A DNA stretch of 64,000 bases, from positions 277,971,614 through 278,035,613 of the forward strand of contig CP136064.1 of the NCBI GenBank assembly GCA_032622095.1, in the 5' to 3' direction. This document shows, in pieces, positions 21,180-31,711 of this stretch. Origin of the DNA: Siphonodentalium dalli (lineage: Eukaryota > Mollusca > Scaphopoda > Gadilida > Siphonodentaliidae). The notes under the pieces were generated by a model that saw only the letters and a list, made by a program, of their open reading frames with translations, searched no databases and was not told the origin of the DNA. Numbering within the stretch: the first letter of the stretch is position 1; each line of letters begins with the position of its first letter. A program made the position numbers and the translations under genes.

Positions 21180-21960
21180 CTTTATTTTAAAACCATGACC
21201 TGTATTGAGAAGGGTGGATTAAACTGGTGAACAATTGAGGGAGGGGGTGTTGTCATGTAACCATGTGCAAAAAGGAAGGGGTTACCACTATTATGAAGAA
21301 ATGTGGACCCACCAGTTTCATGATCGCTAACCCTTCCATGACTGGAGCTTCCTGAAATCATGCAAAAACCCTGTGCCAATGCATTCTCTTATATATGTGA
21401 GTCTCCCATAGGGGGCCTCATATATAAGAGAATACATTGGCCTAACAATATTTATAAAAGTAAGATTTTGGCCGATATTTACACTATATTTATAAAGGCC
21501 AAATTTTAAACCATTATTTATTTATAAAGGCCAAATTTTAAACCATCACCTCTTTGGAGAATGGTGGTTTTAACTGGTTATAATTTTACTTCTGAAATGA
21601 TGTTTACACTTTATTGATATTTTAAACCTTGACATTTATTGAGGATGTTGGATGATGGTGAAAACTGAGGAGGGAGGTGGTAATATCGAACCCTTTTATT
21701 GATAAACTCCATCAGATAATTCAATGGTCAAGTGTTTACTTTATTTATATCTTTTAAAGGCTGAGTTTTAAAGCTATGAGAAGGGTGGTTTATACTGCTG
21801 GAAAAAGGGAGATTGGGGTGGAGGGTCATAAAGATAAATACATATTCTGAAAAGTTAAAGGGGGGGGGGGGGGGGTCATCTATATCCTGTGAGCATTAGA
21901 GGTTTGGAAGCAACAATTCATGTGATTGTTTACATTTGTTAAAGTTGGACGGTTTCAATA
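21180..21960. repeat. Degenerate tandem repeat of about 100-150 bp
   Basis: Recurring phrases 'aaggccaaattttaaaccat', 'gagaagggtgg' and 'taaactgg' at irregular spacing. An exact 'atttataaaggccaaatttt' duplication is at about 21489-21540. A C2 element interrupts the series, and a G16 tract (21860-21875) lies near its end. Confidence 0.6.
21327..21463. mobile_element. C2 copy, one-hairpin form
   Basis: Starts CTAACCCTTCCATGACTGGA, then 'ccctgtgccaatgcattctc', hairpin and 'cattggcctaacaatattta'. The right terminus is missing. Confidence 0.7.
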
Positions 21961-22229
21961 AAATTGTGTGTCTGATATCGAGAGTCTTAAGCCGCTCCCT
22001 AGTCATGAACTCATTTAAACATGGGTACCAAATTATTTTATTTGGCATATTTTTGAATATATTTATGGTCTTGTCTTCATAAAATATTTAATATTTGGGA
22101 AGGGTGTATTTCAGCCTTTTATAGAGACATATTAAAGTGACCATGTAAAGTTCCTAATTTCCAAAGCGGAGGGGGCAGCTTTTCTATAGAGAAGGTCACC
22201 ATTCATATTAGGAGGCAAGCATTGCCTAA

Positions 22230-22623
22230 TTAACCCTTTCATGACGGGAGCTGCGCTCATGCATCATTAAAGATAATGCACCAATATATTCTCTTATATA
22301 TGCGAGTCACCGAAGGGATCCTTGTAGATATAAAAGAATATGCTGGCTTACAAGGTCAATGTAAATATTGTTAGCCTATGGGAGACTCGCATATATATAA
22401 GAGAATTCATTGGCCTAGGGTTTTCAAGAAGCTCCAAGCCTTGAAATAGTTTTTCTGTCATTTGCTTACACCTCAGCAGAATGAGGTTCCCAGAGGGTGA
22501 ATTTGGTGATGCTAGCCCGCTATGCGGGGTAGCATCACTAAATTCACCCACTGGGGACCTCCTTCTGCAAATGACAGACACACTATTTCAAGGCTTGAGA
22601 AGCTCCAGGCTCAGAAGGGTTAA
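22230..22623. mobile_element. C2 element (TTAA to TTAA) carrying a nested MITE B
   Basis: TTAACCCTTTCATGACGGGA at the left (22230) and 'aagggttaa' at the right (TTAA 22620-22623). It contains partial hairpin cores and 'tacaaggtcaatgtaaatat'. The right terminus is split by a B copy at 22435-22597. Confidence 0.85.
22435..22597. mobile_element. MITE B, single-hairpin form (163 bp), perfect 8-bp duplication
   Basis: Flanked by AGAAGCTC (22427-22434 and 22598-22605), the sequence of the C2 terminus ('caagaagctccag'). Ends CAAGCCTTGAAATAG / complement. The left arm contains 'tttgcttacacctcagcaga', a deletion junction shared with the 17.98 kb module. Confidence 0.9.
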
Positions 22624-22877
22624 ATGCCACAAATTATAACAAAAATTATCAATAAATATGTTTACATAAGACAGTAGATAAACGAAAATTCTTGAGAGAG
22701 CCAAGCATAATTTGGGTAGATGCATTTCAATGCCAGTAGTCCATTGACTGCAAAACCATATTTAAAAAAAGGCCTAGACTATCAATTTGACATCTGAAAT
22801 AACATAAAGGTTGGTTTTCAGAGCACTGATATTAAAGTTTCTGGGGAGCCTGCATGGAATGATATTTTTATTCTCTA

Positions 22878-23012
22878 TACAGTAATGCCCTAAGTAATCG
22901 ACTCCTTAAACACAGCAGCATTATGGGTAACTTTTCAGGATTTAGTCGGAAATATGGCTTGTTGCCATTCATCGGAAAGCTCTCGGGGTCGATTACTTAG
23001 GGCATTACTGTA
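22878..23012. mobile_element. MITE A, right arm mostly deleted (131 bp)
   Basis: Complete left arm to 'catcggaaagctctcgggg', then directly 'tcgattacttagggcattac'. TA on both sides. Confidence 0.85.
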
Positions 23013-24111
23013 TACTGCTACCCCAGGTGGAGGGCAGAAGGGGACAGCGCTTCTCCACCCCTGCTTTCATCACCCTTTATTATCTAATTAGATATTGTAT
23101 GAAGCTGCATACACTTGAAATTCCTGACTTTTTAAATTTTTGAGATAATTTGTAAGCAACACAACAATTGAAATTCCTTCCATTCTCCTATGAGCAATGG
23201 TGTGCACATCTATACAGTATAGCAATGCAATAAAAAGAATTTACTGCATCAAGTCAACAAAGAAAAAAAATATCTTTTTTCAATAGATATTTACGAACAA
23301 ATGAAATATTCTGACGGTAGTAAATCCATTATGGATTCTTTAGTCAGCATTCTATTGATGTATCGTAAATGCACAAAAATGCAGGTCGCGAAATTGCAGT
23401 AAAATTTTTCCCTTTTCACACAGGAAGCTGTGTGTGTGCTTGTGTATTAACAACCAAACATCGTCTTCACACTTCTAGGATTAGACCTGAGTTCGCTGGT
23501 GACAAATATCGACTTTACACCTTCAGTTAGCAGACAACTATCTGAAAATTCTTTAAACGGTAGAATTCCACATTCGTAGACAGTTTCGAGCAAATTCAAC
23601 AACCGTGTGTGTGTAAACTTTGAGAAAATTGTGGCTCTGCGTTTACACCCTCTAGACAGGACACATATATTTGTGGCTTTACGCACATTTGTATGATTAT
23701 TTGATGGGGAATTCACTGTGATCTTTGGGAATTAGACACTTAACACTGAATACGCCTCGAGACAAGGACACTTGATGTTGATTACGGTTTGAGGCTGTGT
23801 GATTTTCGTCCTGCTAATGGATTAATGTTCATGTACGTCGTCAATGATTTGGTATTGATACAGTGGGATGTATCGTACATTATGCTTGACACTATAGAGT
23901 CCGAATCATAGACGATGGTGATCACATCTGTGACCCTTCATTTTCTCTCATTATAATGATGACAAACCATATTGACGTCAGGAATTGGATTTGTTCTTCT
24001 CCTATAAGACAGATTAAAGACACTCTCAAAAGTGCTGTACGTCCCGATCCAAGCAAGAAATATTGCTGCCGATTTATTAGCCCAAGGTTTGTCAAGACAA
24101 GATTATTACCT
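23013..24111. other. Low-copy stretch with an 89-residue minus-strand frame
   Basis: About 1.1 kb without recognised repeats. The minus frame 23447-23716 reads through in balanced codons ('FTHTRLLNLLETVYECGILP') but matches no family I recognise and has no clear splice context. It could be an exon fragment or chance. Confidence 0.3.
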
Positions 24112-24662
24112 AGCCTTGAACTAGAGTAATGCCCTAAGTAATCGACCCCTTAACCAAAAATATGGCTTGTTGCCATTCATCGGAAAGCTCACCCCCAAAG
24201 CTTTCCGATGAATGGCATCAAGCCATATTTCCGACTAAATCCTGAAAAGTTACCCATAATTCTGCTGTGGTTAAGGGGTCGATTACTTAGGGCATTACTG
24301 TAGTGTGTCAGACATTAAGAAAAATGTCCACAGAGGGTGAATTTAGTGATACTAGCCCAAATTCACCCTCTGGGCACCTCATTCTGCTTAAGCCTCATCT
24401 TTTGGGAAGTATCTATATTCTCAAATTAACATTGTTTTTAGTTACTTTTTCCCTCCTGTTCAGTTTCTTTACCCCCAATTTACAGAAGATAAAATGGATA
24501 ATGGAGGTGACTATTGGGTGAACATCACCAACTTCAACTGGGAAACTTCAATCTGATCCCAGTCTCCTATAGTAGTTGAGGCCTAAGCAGAATGAGGTCC
24601 CCAGAGGGTGAATTTGGTGACGCTACCCTGCCATGCGATATAGTGTCACTAAATTCACTGCC
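24112..24662. mobile_element. MITE B long variant with MITE A inserted in its left end
   Basis: The left terminus 'ctagccttgaacta' is separated from its continuation 'gtgtgtcagacatt' by a TA-flanked MITE A. After a shortened hairpin come the alternative middle 'ggaggtgactattgggtgaa' and a second hairpin that stops at 'ctaaattcactgcc'. Confidence 0.8.
24122..24302. mobile_element. MITE A copy (177 bp) nested in MITE B
   Basis: TA 24122-24123 and 24301-24302. Both arms share 'taagtaatcgacccctt' / complement, a variant rare in other copies. The left arm lacks the 'cacagcagaattatgggtaa' stretch. Confidence 0.88.
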
Positions 24663-25005
24663 CATTTGTACAAAAATTACAGTTCCTCAAAATGAAACTA
24701 TCAGATATATGTCTCACCCCTCCCCTTCCTCTGTCGCCATGACACTGGGACCAGAACAGTCGCCATGCAGCACATAAAATTTAATGTGTAGGTGGTTAGG
24801 GGAAGCGCAGCACATAAATAATGATTGAACCCTTCTCAGGACATCAATGGCCCTCATTAACCTCTTAATGGTGATGACCCGTGGTCATTAACGACCCCGC
24901 TAATGAGGAAGGTCATCATCCATAATAACTAAGTGGACGGACATTAATCATCTCACTTCAGTGGCTGCTTACCTGGCCATGATATAATTACATCCACACC
25001 TCTGG
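24663..25005. other. Unassigned stretch
   Basis: Nothing recognised. 'ttaacctcttaatggtgatg' and 'ggtcatcatccat' form weak inverted words only. Confidence 0.3.
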
Positions 25006-25143
25006 TTAACCATTTAATGACCGGAGCTGCCGACACTGTATTCTCTTATATATGTGAGGTTCCCTATGCGAGACTCGTATATATAAGAGAATTCATCGGA
25101 ACAGGGTTTTTGCTAAATTTCAGGAAGCATTTTTGAAGGGTTG
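25006..25143. mobile_element. C2 copy, one-hairpin form
   Basis: TTAACCATTTAATGACCGGA at the left, hairpin 'ttctcttatatatgtgag'/complement, then 'acagggtttttgctaaattt' and 'gaagggtt' at the right. The right TTAA has mutated. Confidence 0.75.
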
Positions 25144-26186
25144 CCGGCTTCATCAGAAGGGTAACTCAAAAGAAAATTAGCTATGTAAACACCACCTCAA
25201 TACATACCAGTTATCCCTACACCCCTCATTACTATGATGCTAGCAGATTAACTGCATCTTGATAACTTATAAAACACAACTAATTCAATTATATTATAAG
25301 AGTTTCCTCAAATGAATGGTATTGATTGACCAATATTTTATCAACTTTCTTTAGGAATTAAAAGGTGACTTGCCAAAACTTTTGCCAAATTAAAATATTT
25401 TTTGCCAAATGTGAATTATTTTTGTCATTGCCATATTGATAGCTGCGTGAACATAGTTTTTCATGTTGTGGTAAAGGGTGGTCTGGAACCCTGAGCACAA
25501 CTTCAAACATGCTTTTAATATCTGAACAGCTCTGTCCGGAGTTATTATCACCTAGCTGTACAATGCCACAGTACAATGAAATGTTTCTATATGATTTCAC
25601 CTCAAGCAAGAACTCTACAATTTAAATCTCAGTTTCTAATTTCCTGCCCATTGTAATATGCTCTCCTCCATGATAGAAGGAGTCAAATTACTTCCTTATC
25701 TAAATATAAGAATTGAATATATATAGGTACATGTTTGGTGTTGATTCCCTCAGGCAGAATACAGCCCCATTGTTATATTATGAAATAATCTCTTTGATAA
25801 TGAATGAAGTAAAGAGACAGGATATGCTCTATAGATTTATCCTTTTTCTCACCTGGTTAGATTTTTTATAATCAGTGACCAGGTGTATCTGAAGTGTATC
25901 CAGTGTAGACCCATCGCCTGTATCAGTATTGAGTGTGTGGTTGGGATTTCTCCGGTATTTCATTAACTCTTAGTCTGACCATAAATAATAGCTGGTCTTC
26001 TGGTTCCAAACTGAAGTTTTATTATAGCCCTCTAGAATATACCCAACTTTTTGTTCCTGAGTTATCCCCATGTCAGCTTATCCATCTATGTGTGCGTCCG
26101 ACTTAACTTTCCAGAGCATATAACTTGAGTGTATAAACATCTATCTGTATTAATGTAATGTCAATGCCATTTATCATAGGGTTTTA

Positions 26187-26290
26187 ATAACCCTTCCAAT
26201 GACTAAAATTTAGCAAAAACATTGTGCCAATGCACTGGCACAGGATCTTTAATGCTGCACCAGCGCAGCTCCAGCCATGAAAGGGCTAAC
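26187..26290. mobile_element. C2 derivative lacking the hairpin core (about 104 bp)
   Basis: Left ATAACCCTTCCAATGACT, centre 'gtgccaatgcactggcacag', right 'ccatgaaagggctaa'. The centre is an exact junction of the two hairpin bases, so both palindromic cores are gone. Confidence 0.8.
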
Positions 26291-26656
26291 CTGAGAATGC
26301 TACATTAAAGTGATATGAAACACTCCGCTGATATACTCGCGCAAAAATAAGTTATTTTCATATATTTGATATCCAAATAGTCAGAAAACAGCTTCATTGT
26401 TATAAACAAATTATACGAAGTGACTTATTGGTGCAAATATTGCTGTAATTTTTATGCCAAATAAAGCGTCCTGAATAAAGAAGTAAATATTTACAATTGT
26501 GCAAAGTTCTAACATTGTGTTCTCTGAAATGTTATAGCCGATGTGCTTTGAACTTTTGACAATCTTAGTTCATTGCTACATTTTTCCAATAGGGTATAAT
26601 GTTTGGATACTAAACTCCATTGGGTTTATTCAATGATATAAGTGCATAATATGTCT

Positions 26657-26870
26657 TTAACCCTACAAAATAAGTCTGTTAAAGAATATAAGAATAAATT
26701 ATTAAAATTGTAAAAAATTGTAAAAAAAAAATAAAAAAAATTGTTAGGCCAATGCATTCTCTTATATATGCGAGGCGACCTGATGGTCGACTCGCATATA
26801 TAAAGAGAATGCATTGGCACAGGGTATATGGGGTTGATACAAAAATCGGACCTGGCACTCAAAGGGTTAA
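26657..26870. mobile_element. C3 element (TTAA to TTAA, 214 bp) with the shared hairpin core
   Basis: Left TTAACCCTACAAAATAAGTC, A-rich spacer, hairpin 'ccaatgcattctcttatata'/complement, then 'gttgatacaaaaatcggacc' and 'ggcactcaaagggttaa'. The right end is the same sequence as the C4 terminus at 53.2 kb, but C4 has no hairpin core. Confidence 0.85.
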
Positions 26871-27404
26871 AGATACGGGTGGCGTTGGCGGGTGGGTATG
26901 CTGCTAAAATTTTCACCTCCGTCAAAAACCGCCATAAACAGAAAGAATAGTAAAATATAGACAGACTTTGTTCTTATACCAATCAGAAATATGGCATAAA
27001 CAGTATGTTATTGTCAATTTTTTTCCTTTGTTATGTAAACACAAGCAAAAAACGTTACATTACCTGGCTTTTGTTTAGATCCAGATATGGTAAACATAAA
27101 GAGCGTTATTTGTTACTGTTTTCCTGATATGGAAATAATAAAGAGCGTTTATATCATTTGTGTGTGATTAACCAATAGAATTGCACTGTGTTATGTAAAC
27201 AGAAGCACAACATCTGTAAAACGAGCAGGCTCTTGTTTACGTACACCATCTTACGTCTTGACGACAATATACTATTTACGCGCTGATTATGCTTGGCATA
27301 TGAAAAAAACTATATATATTTTAATATTCCTTCTGTTGATGGCGATTTGAACAAATATGAATATTTCTGCAACAAACGCCGCCCGTGCCTTTAAATGTCA
27401 GTAT
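26871..27404. other. Unassigned AT-rich stretch
   Basis: Contains a short internal similarity ('gatatggtaaacataaagag' and 'gatatggaaataataaagag'). No gene recognised. Confidence 0.35.
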
Positions 27405-27964
27405 CCATTTCTTCCTCATAGTAATATGCTACCCCCCCCCCCCCTTTATTGAGGTAGTCACATTACTTCCTTTACGAAAAAAATATGTATTGACTATAAG
27501 TGCATGTTTGGTGAGGATGGCCCTTAACCTCAGGCAGGAAGACATGACTTCAGATACAGCCCCATTATTCATACGTTACAAAATATTTCTTTTGATAACG
27601 AGACACGAAATGTTCAATAGATTTACCTTTTTTTCACACCTGGTGAGATATTTAATCATCGGTGACCAGGTGTATCTGAAGTACATCAAGTGTAGACCCA
27701 TTGCTGGTATCGGCATTGAGTGATTGGTTTTAGAGTTTTCAGTGGGAATTTTAAAATAAAGTGGCGACCATTGAGAGCCTTTTATCATGGGATCTCACCT
27801 GCGTTGATTCATCAATTAGCTCAGGGCAGGTGGGAGGAAGCGTGTTAGCAGATTTGTATACAGTTAGTATACACGTGTTTACTTTGATTGATACTGGGGT
27901 AGACATAAATGAGAGCTTGTATTAGATAAGGTGCAGATATGAGATAGATACGTTATAGTAAGCG

Positions 27965-28181
27965 TACAGTAATGCCCTAAATAATCGATTCCTTAACCAC
28001 AGCAGAATTATGGGTAATTTTTCAGGATTTAGTCGGAAATATGGCTTGTTGCCATTCATCGGAAAGCTCTCAGTGAGAGCTTTCCGATGAATGGCAACAA
28101 GCCATATTTCCGACTAAATCCTGAAAAATTACCCATAATTCTACTGTGATTAAGGAGTCGATTATTTAGAGCATTACTGTA
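27965..28181. mobile_element. MITE A copy (213 bp), near-perfect foldback
   Basis: TA on both sides. The arms pair over almost their whole length; both have 'aatttttcagg'. Centre 'gctctcagtgagagc'. Confidence 0.92.
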
Positions 28182-28214
28182 TGTCACATGTGAAGTCATT
28201 GGGCATGTCTGAAA

Positions 28215-28632
28215 ATAGTGCAGAATGAGGTCCCCAGAGGGTGATTTAGTGATGCTATCCCGCACAGCATGCTGGCATCTCCAAATAATTCACCCTCTGA
28301 GGACCTCATTCTGCATAGGCCTCATCTCCTGGGAAGTATCTATATATATAGTCTCAAATTTATTTCTTTTTAGTTAGGTATTCCCTTCTGGGATGTTTCT
28401 ATATTCCCTGAATTTGCATGCACAATCGAGGTGACTAATGGGGAACATCACCAACTTCAACTGGGGAACTTCAATCTGATCCTAGGTCTCCTGTGGTAGT
28501 TGAGGCCTATAAGCAGAATAAGTTTCCCAAATGGTGTCTTTGGTGATGCTAGCCCACCTTGCTGAAGAGCATCACTAAATTTACCCTCTGGAACCTCATT
28601 CTGCAAATGACACACTATCTGCAGGTTTGTCA
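28215..28632. mobile_element. MITE B, long variant with alternative middle
   Basis: Left end partly lost ('ctgaaaatagtgcagaatga'), two hairpin modules, middle 'gaggtgactaatggggaaca', right end 'aaatgacacactatctgcag'. Confidence 0.75.
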
Positions 28633-28639
28633 TTAGATA

Positions 28640-29439
28640 TGGATTAGTCGAAATATATTAGACTGGAAATGTGTCAAAGTCAGGATTTCTTGTCTAGAAT
28701 GGGGCTCATTTGTGTGATCAGATGAGATTTGTCATCTCGTTAATAATTGCTTCCAGAGTAAGGGTATGTATCATGATATATTCCGAAGTATAAAGGTCAT
28801 ACGAATTACTGAAGGACCTATTAAATGAGTTTTTCTCACAAGATAATGATTTGTAGATTTAACGTCACTGTTTTCTCACAACATGAGGATTTGTAAATCT
28901 GAATATTGTCATGAACATTCTAGTTAATTTCGGTCTTCGCATGACGATTTAAATGGTTGATTAAACTCCATTAGAGTCAGTGTGAGAGTAACACATATTA
29001 AAGTTAAAATGGCACACTATTTGCGAGGAGGTCAAATTTCCTATCAAGAATGTGTATTATGCAATAGAGAGGAAAAGTCACAAACTATCACATTTTTCAA
29101 GATGTCAAGTTGATAAAATAATGAAAACAATGAACTCTTTCTGAGCGATGGTTTTCAGACAGGGTTTTTTAGTTCAAACATATTTTATTGCTGAGGTTAA
29201 CACATGTGTATAAACAATTGACAAAGGGATTGGGGCACAAGTGCTGGCCACTAGAAGCAGCGGGGGGGGCACAACCTTAAAAAGGACGGGGTGGGGGGGC
29301 ACAACCTTCTGAAGCATATTTTTCCCAATGTAAATTATATAGATGCCAGTTGAGGGCAAGAAGTAAGAATGGCCTGCCACTCTGTCTTGCTGCACCTGGC
29401 TTGAAATATGTTCCATCAGAAAGCTTATATATACCAATA
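28640..29439. other. Low-copy stretch
   Basis: No foldback or array. G-rich 'gcggggggggcacaacctt' and 'ggtgggggggcacaacctt' at 29260-29308 form a short direct repeat. Confidence 0.35.
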
Positions 29440-29511
29440 GAAAATGAAATTTGATAGTAACATCATGTTGATATATATATCAACATGATGTTACTATCAA
29501 ATTTCATTTTC
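29440..29511. repeat. Perfect 72-bp palindrome without spacer
   Basis: The left half ends 'catcatgttgatata' and the right half begins 'tatatcaacatgatg'. All 36 base pairs match, centred between 29475 and 29476. No repeat family of this window shares the sequence. Confidence 0.95.
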
Positions 29512-29897
29512 TTAAAATTAGACATTTGGGTTGTCCGCAATAACATTTTATGATGGAGAATAATCTTTACACAGTGTTCTAAATGACCCTCCATTGGGTT
29601 TAACTGGCAATAAATCTGTCTTTAATGACGTGTAATTACCAACAACCAAACATTTGTAATGTGATTTGACTATTTTGTGTGGTACTGTTGGGTGTAAAAT
29701 TACTTCATATTTACTAATTGATTACTCAATATGAGGTTATGACATTTTTTAATTGCTCCAACAAGAAAAAGTTGTCATTAAGTGATAAATTGTTGGAATA
29801 TATGAGGTATGAAATCACCATCAATTTCTGAATCATCCAAACTGCAAGCGAGAGATATTTAAAAAACATTTATACCAACATTCGGAAAGTATTCCTG
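29512..29897. other. Unassigned AT-rich stretch
   Basis: Nothing recognised. Confidence 0.35.
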
Positions 29898-30348
29898 TTA
29901 ACCTTCTCATTGACGAGTACAGTGATGCCCTAAATAATCAACTCCTTAACCACAGCAGAATTATGGGTAATTTTTCAGGATTTAGTCGGAAATATGGCTT
30001 GTTGCCATTCATCGGAAAGCTCTCAGTGAGAGCTTTTCGATGAATGTCAACAAGCCATATTTCCGACTAAATCCTGAAAAGTTACCCATAATTCTGATGT
30101 GGCTAAGGAGTCAATTATTTAGAGCAGTACTGTATTTCCTCAGGAAATGTTCAGATAATAAGTTCAACAAAGGCTGTTTGCCGAACTTACTATCTGAACA
30201 CTGACCTTCAATTAGTAAGATTCTTTCTGCACTTGTATAATCTGTCATCTGCTATAATTTCATGAACGCCCTTCCAGATGGATATTAGACCATTCCAATG
30301 ATACTTTTATAAATGAGTGGGAGAATCCATTTAGTAAAGAAAAGGTTA
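29898..30348. mobile_element. D element (TTAA-type) with nested MITE A
   Basis: Starts TTAACCTTCTCATTGACGAG (29898). MITE A splits it after 'gacgagta'. It continues 'tttcctcaggaaatgttcag', the inverted 'ttactatctgaaca', 'ttctgcacttgtataatctg', 'agtgggagaatccatttag' and ends 'aaaaggttac' (TTAA decayed to TTAC). Confidence 0.8.
29918..30134. mobile_element. MITE A copy (213 bp) inside D
   Basis: TA on both sides; the D copy at 63.41 kb shows the site uninterrupted ('gatgagtagttccc'). Both arms carry 'aatcaactcc' / complement, rare elsewhere. One arm has 'aatttttcagg' and the other the 'aactttt' variant. Confidence 0.9.
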
Positions 30349-30587
30349 CCGGTTATTAAAAACAATTTATAACCTTCTTGAAATTAATTTGTATAATATA
30401 TTGAAAAGGATGAGGCTCACATATATAAGAGAATGCACTGGCTTACAAGGTCAAGGTAAATATTGTTAGGCCAATGTATTCTCTTATATACGTGAGGCTC
30501 CTATGTGAGACTCGCATATATAAGATGCATTGGCACAGAGTATTTGCAAAATATCAGGAAGCTCGATCCAGTCATGGGTGAAGGTGT
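30349..30587. mobile_element. C2 fragments, two-hairpin type, decayed
   Basis: 'gaggctcacatatataagag', 'aaggtcaaggtaaatattgt', a second hairpin at 30471-30536, then 'caggaagctcgatccagtca'. The terminal AAGGGTTAA is replaced by a G run. Confidence 0.65.
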
Positions 30588-30614
30588 GGGGGGGGGGGGG
30601 GGGGGGGGGGGGGG
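30588..30614. repeat. Poly(G) tract, 27 nt
   Basis: Uninterrupted 27 G directly after the end of a C2 copy. The purine/pyrimidine-rich flank produces spurious Pro- or Gly-rich ORFs. Confidence 0.95.
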
Positions 30615-30747
30615 AAGCTCTGCTCTGCTTCCCCTGCCTGCTATATTGTAATAGGAGCAGCAATAGGTGCATTTATACTTCACCAATGATCGAACAAAAT
30701 CATTCTGAATACTCCCATATTTAGTTCCAGGTGAATATAAAATTGAT

Positions 30748-31132
30748 TTAACCCTTTACCCAACAAACCGGCCAAAACTGGCCAAATAAAGCTTCAACAG
30801 CCTAAAATATCTTCGGTCTGTCTCAATAGAACCATACAAATATGGATATCATTGGAACCGACTCCTTGACCACATTGTGATAGTTACAGTTATGCCCTGT
30901 GCCAATGCATTCTCTTATATATGCGAGTCGACCATAGGTCGCCTCGCATATATAAGAGAATGCATTGGCCTTTAACACTTTTTACCATTTTTTCTTACAT
31001 TCTTTAACAATTTTATCATTTTTAATGTGTTAAGCCAATGCATTCTCTTATATATGCGAGGCAACCTATGGTCGACTCGCATATATAAGAGAATGCATTG
31101 GCACAGGGCCCTTCTGTTGGGTAAAGGGATAA
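30748..31132. mobile_element. C1 element (piggyBac-type MITE, 385 bp)
   Basis: Ends TTAACCCTTTACCCAACA and complement (right TTAA now ATAA). Plan: terminus, 'ggccaaataaagcttcaaca', hairpin core, A/T-rich spacer, second hairpin core, terminus. The related locus at 33.65 kb has the empty site 'gatttaaatctacctc'. TTAA targets and CCCTTT ends are piggyBac hallmarks. Confidence 0.92.
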
Positions 31133-31162
31133 ATCTTACCTCAACAAATCACCTGTTCATAT

Positions 31163-31290
31163 CAGATATAATGAGATATAATGAGATATAATGAGATATA
31201 ATGGGATATAATGAGATATAATGGGATATAATGAGATATAATGAGATATAATCAGATATAATCAGATATAATCAGATATAATCAGATATT
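31163..31290. repeat. 10-bp minisatellite, about 13 copies
   Basis: Unit 'agatataatg' with 'atggg' and 'atcag' variants. The matching place in the 33.7 kb paralogue has only 'gtgatatttatcagaga', so this array is a local expansion. Confidence 0.95.
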
Positions 31291-31711
31291 TATCAGAGAT
31301 GCAATCTTTCTTGTCATGAATCTTTTGTATGTGTTATCTCGTATCTCATCTATAATAGCTACCGATATCATCATCGTAATCTATGGATATCATTGTAATG
31401 ACGGATGCAGTGGGACTTTAAGCCATGATGTTTGGATATCATTGTAATGACGGATGCAGTGGGACTTTAAGCCATAACGTTAGGATATCATTGTAATGAC
31501 GGATGCAGTGGGGCTTTAAGCCATAACGTTAGGATATCGTTGTAATGAGGGATGCAGTGGGGCTTTAAGCCATAACGTTAGGATATCATTGTATTGACTG
31601 ATGCAGTGGGGCTTTAAGCCATGATGTTAGGATATCATTGTAATGAGGGATGCAGTGGGGCTTTAAGCCATGATGTTAGGATATCATTGTATTGACTGAT
31701 GCAGTGGGGCT

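Larger units (their letters stand above)
25637..27740. repeat. Segmental duplication pair, about 325 bp each
   Basis: 25637-25960 and 27405-27740 (direct, 1.77 kb apart) share 'gtaatatgct', 'acttcctt', 'acatgtttggtg'/'gcatgtttggtg', 'acagccccatt', 'ggtgaccaggtgtatctgaa' and 'gtgtagacccat'. They are diverged by substitutions and small indels. The second copy contains a C13 tract (27432-27444). Confidence 0.8.

Noticed and set aside
23447-23716. 89-residue minus-strand ORF as an exon
   Set aside because: Balanced composition but no recognised family, acceptor/donor pair or neighbouring exon. Kept only as a note.
30484-30724. Pro-rich and Gly-rich ORFs around 30.6 kb
   Set aside because: They are translations of the 27-nt G run and its flanks.
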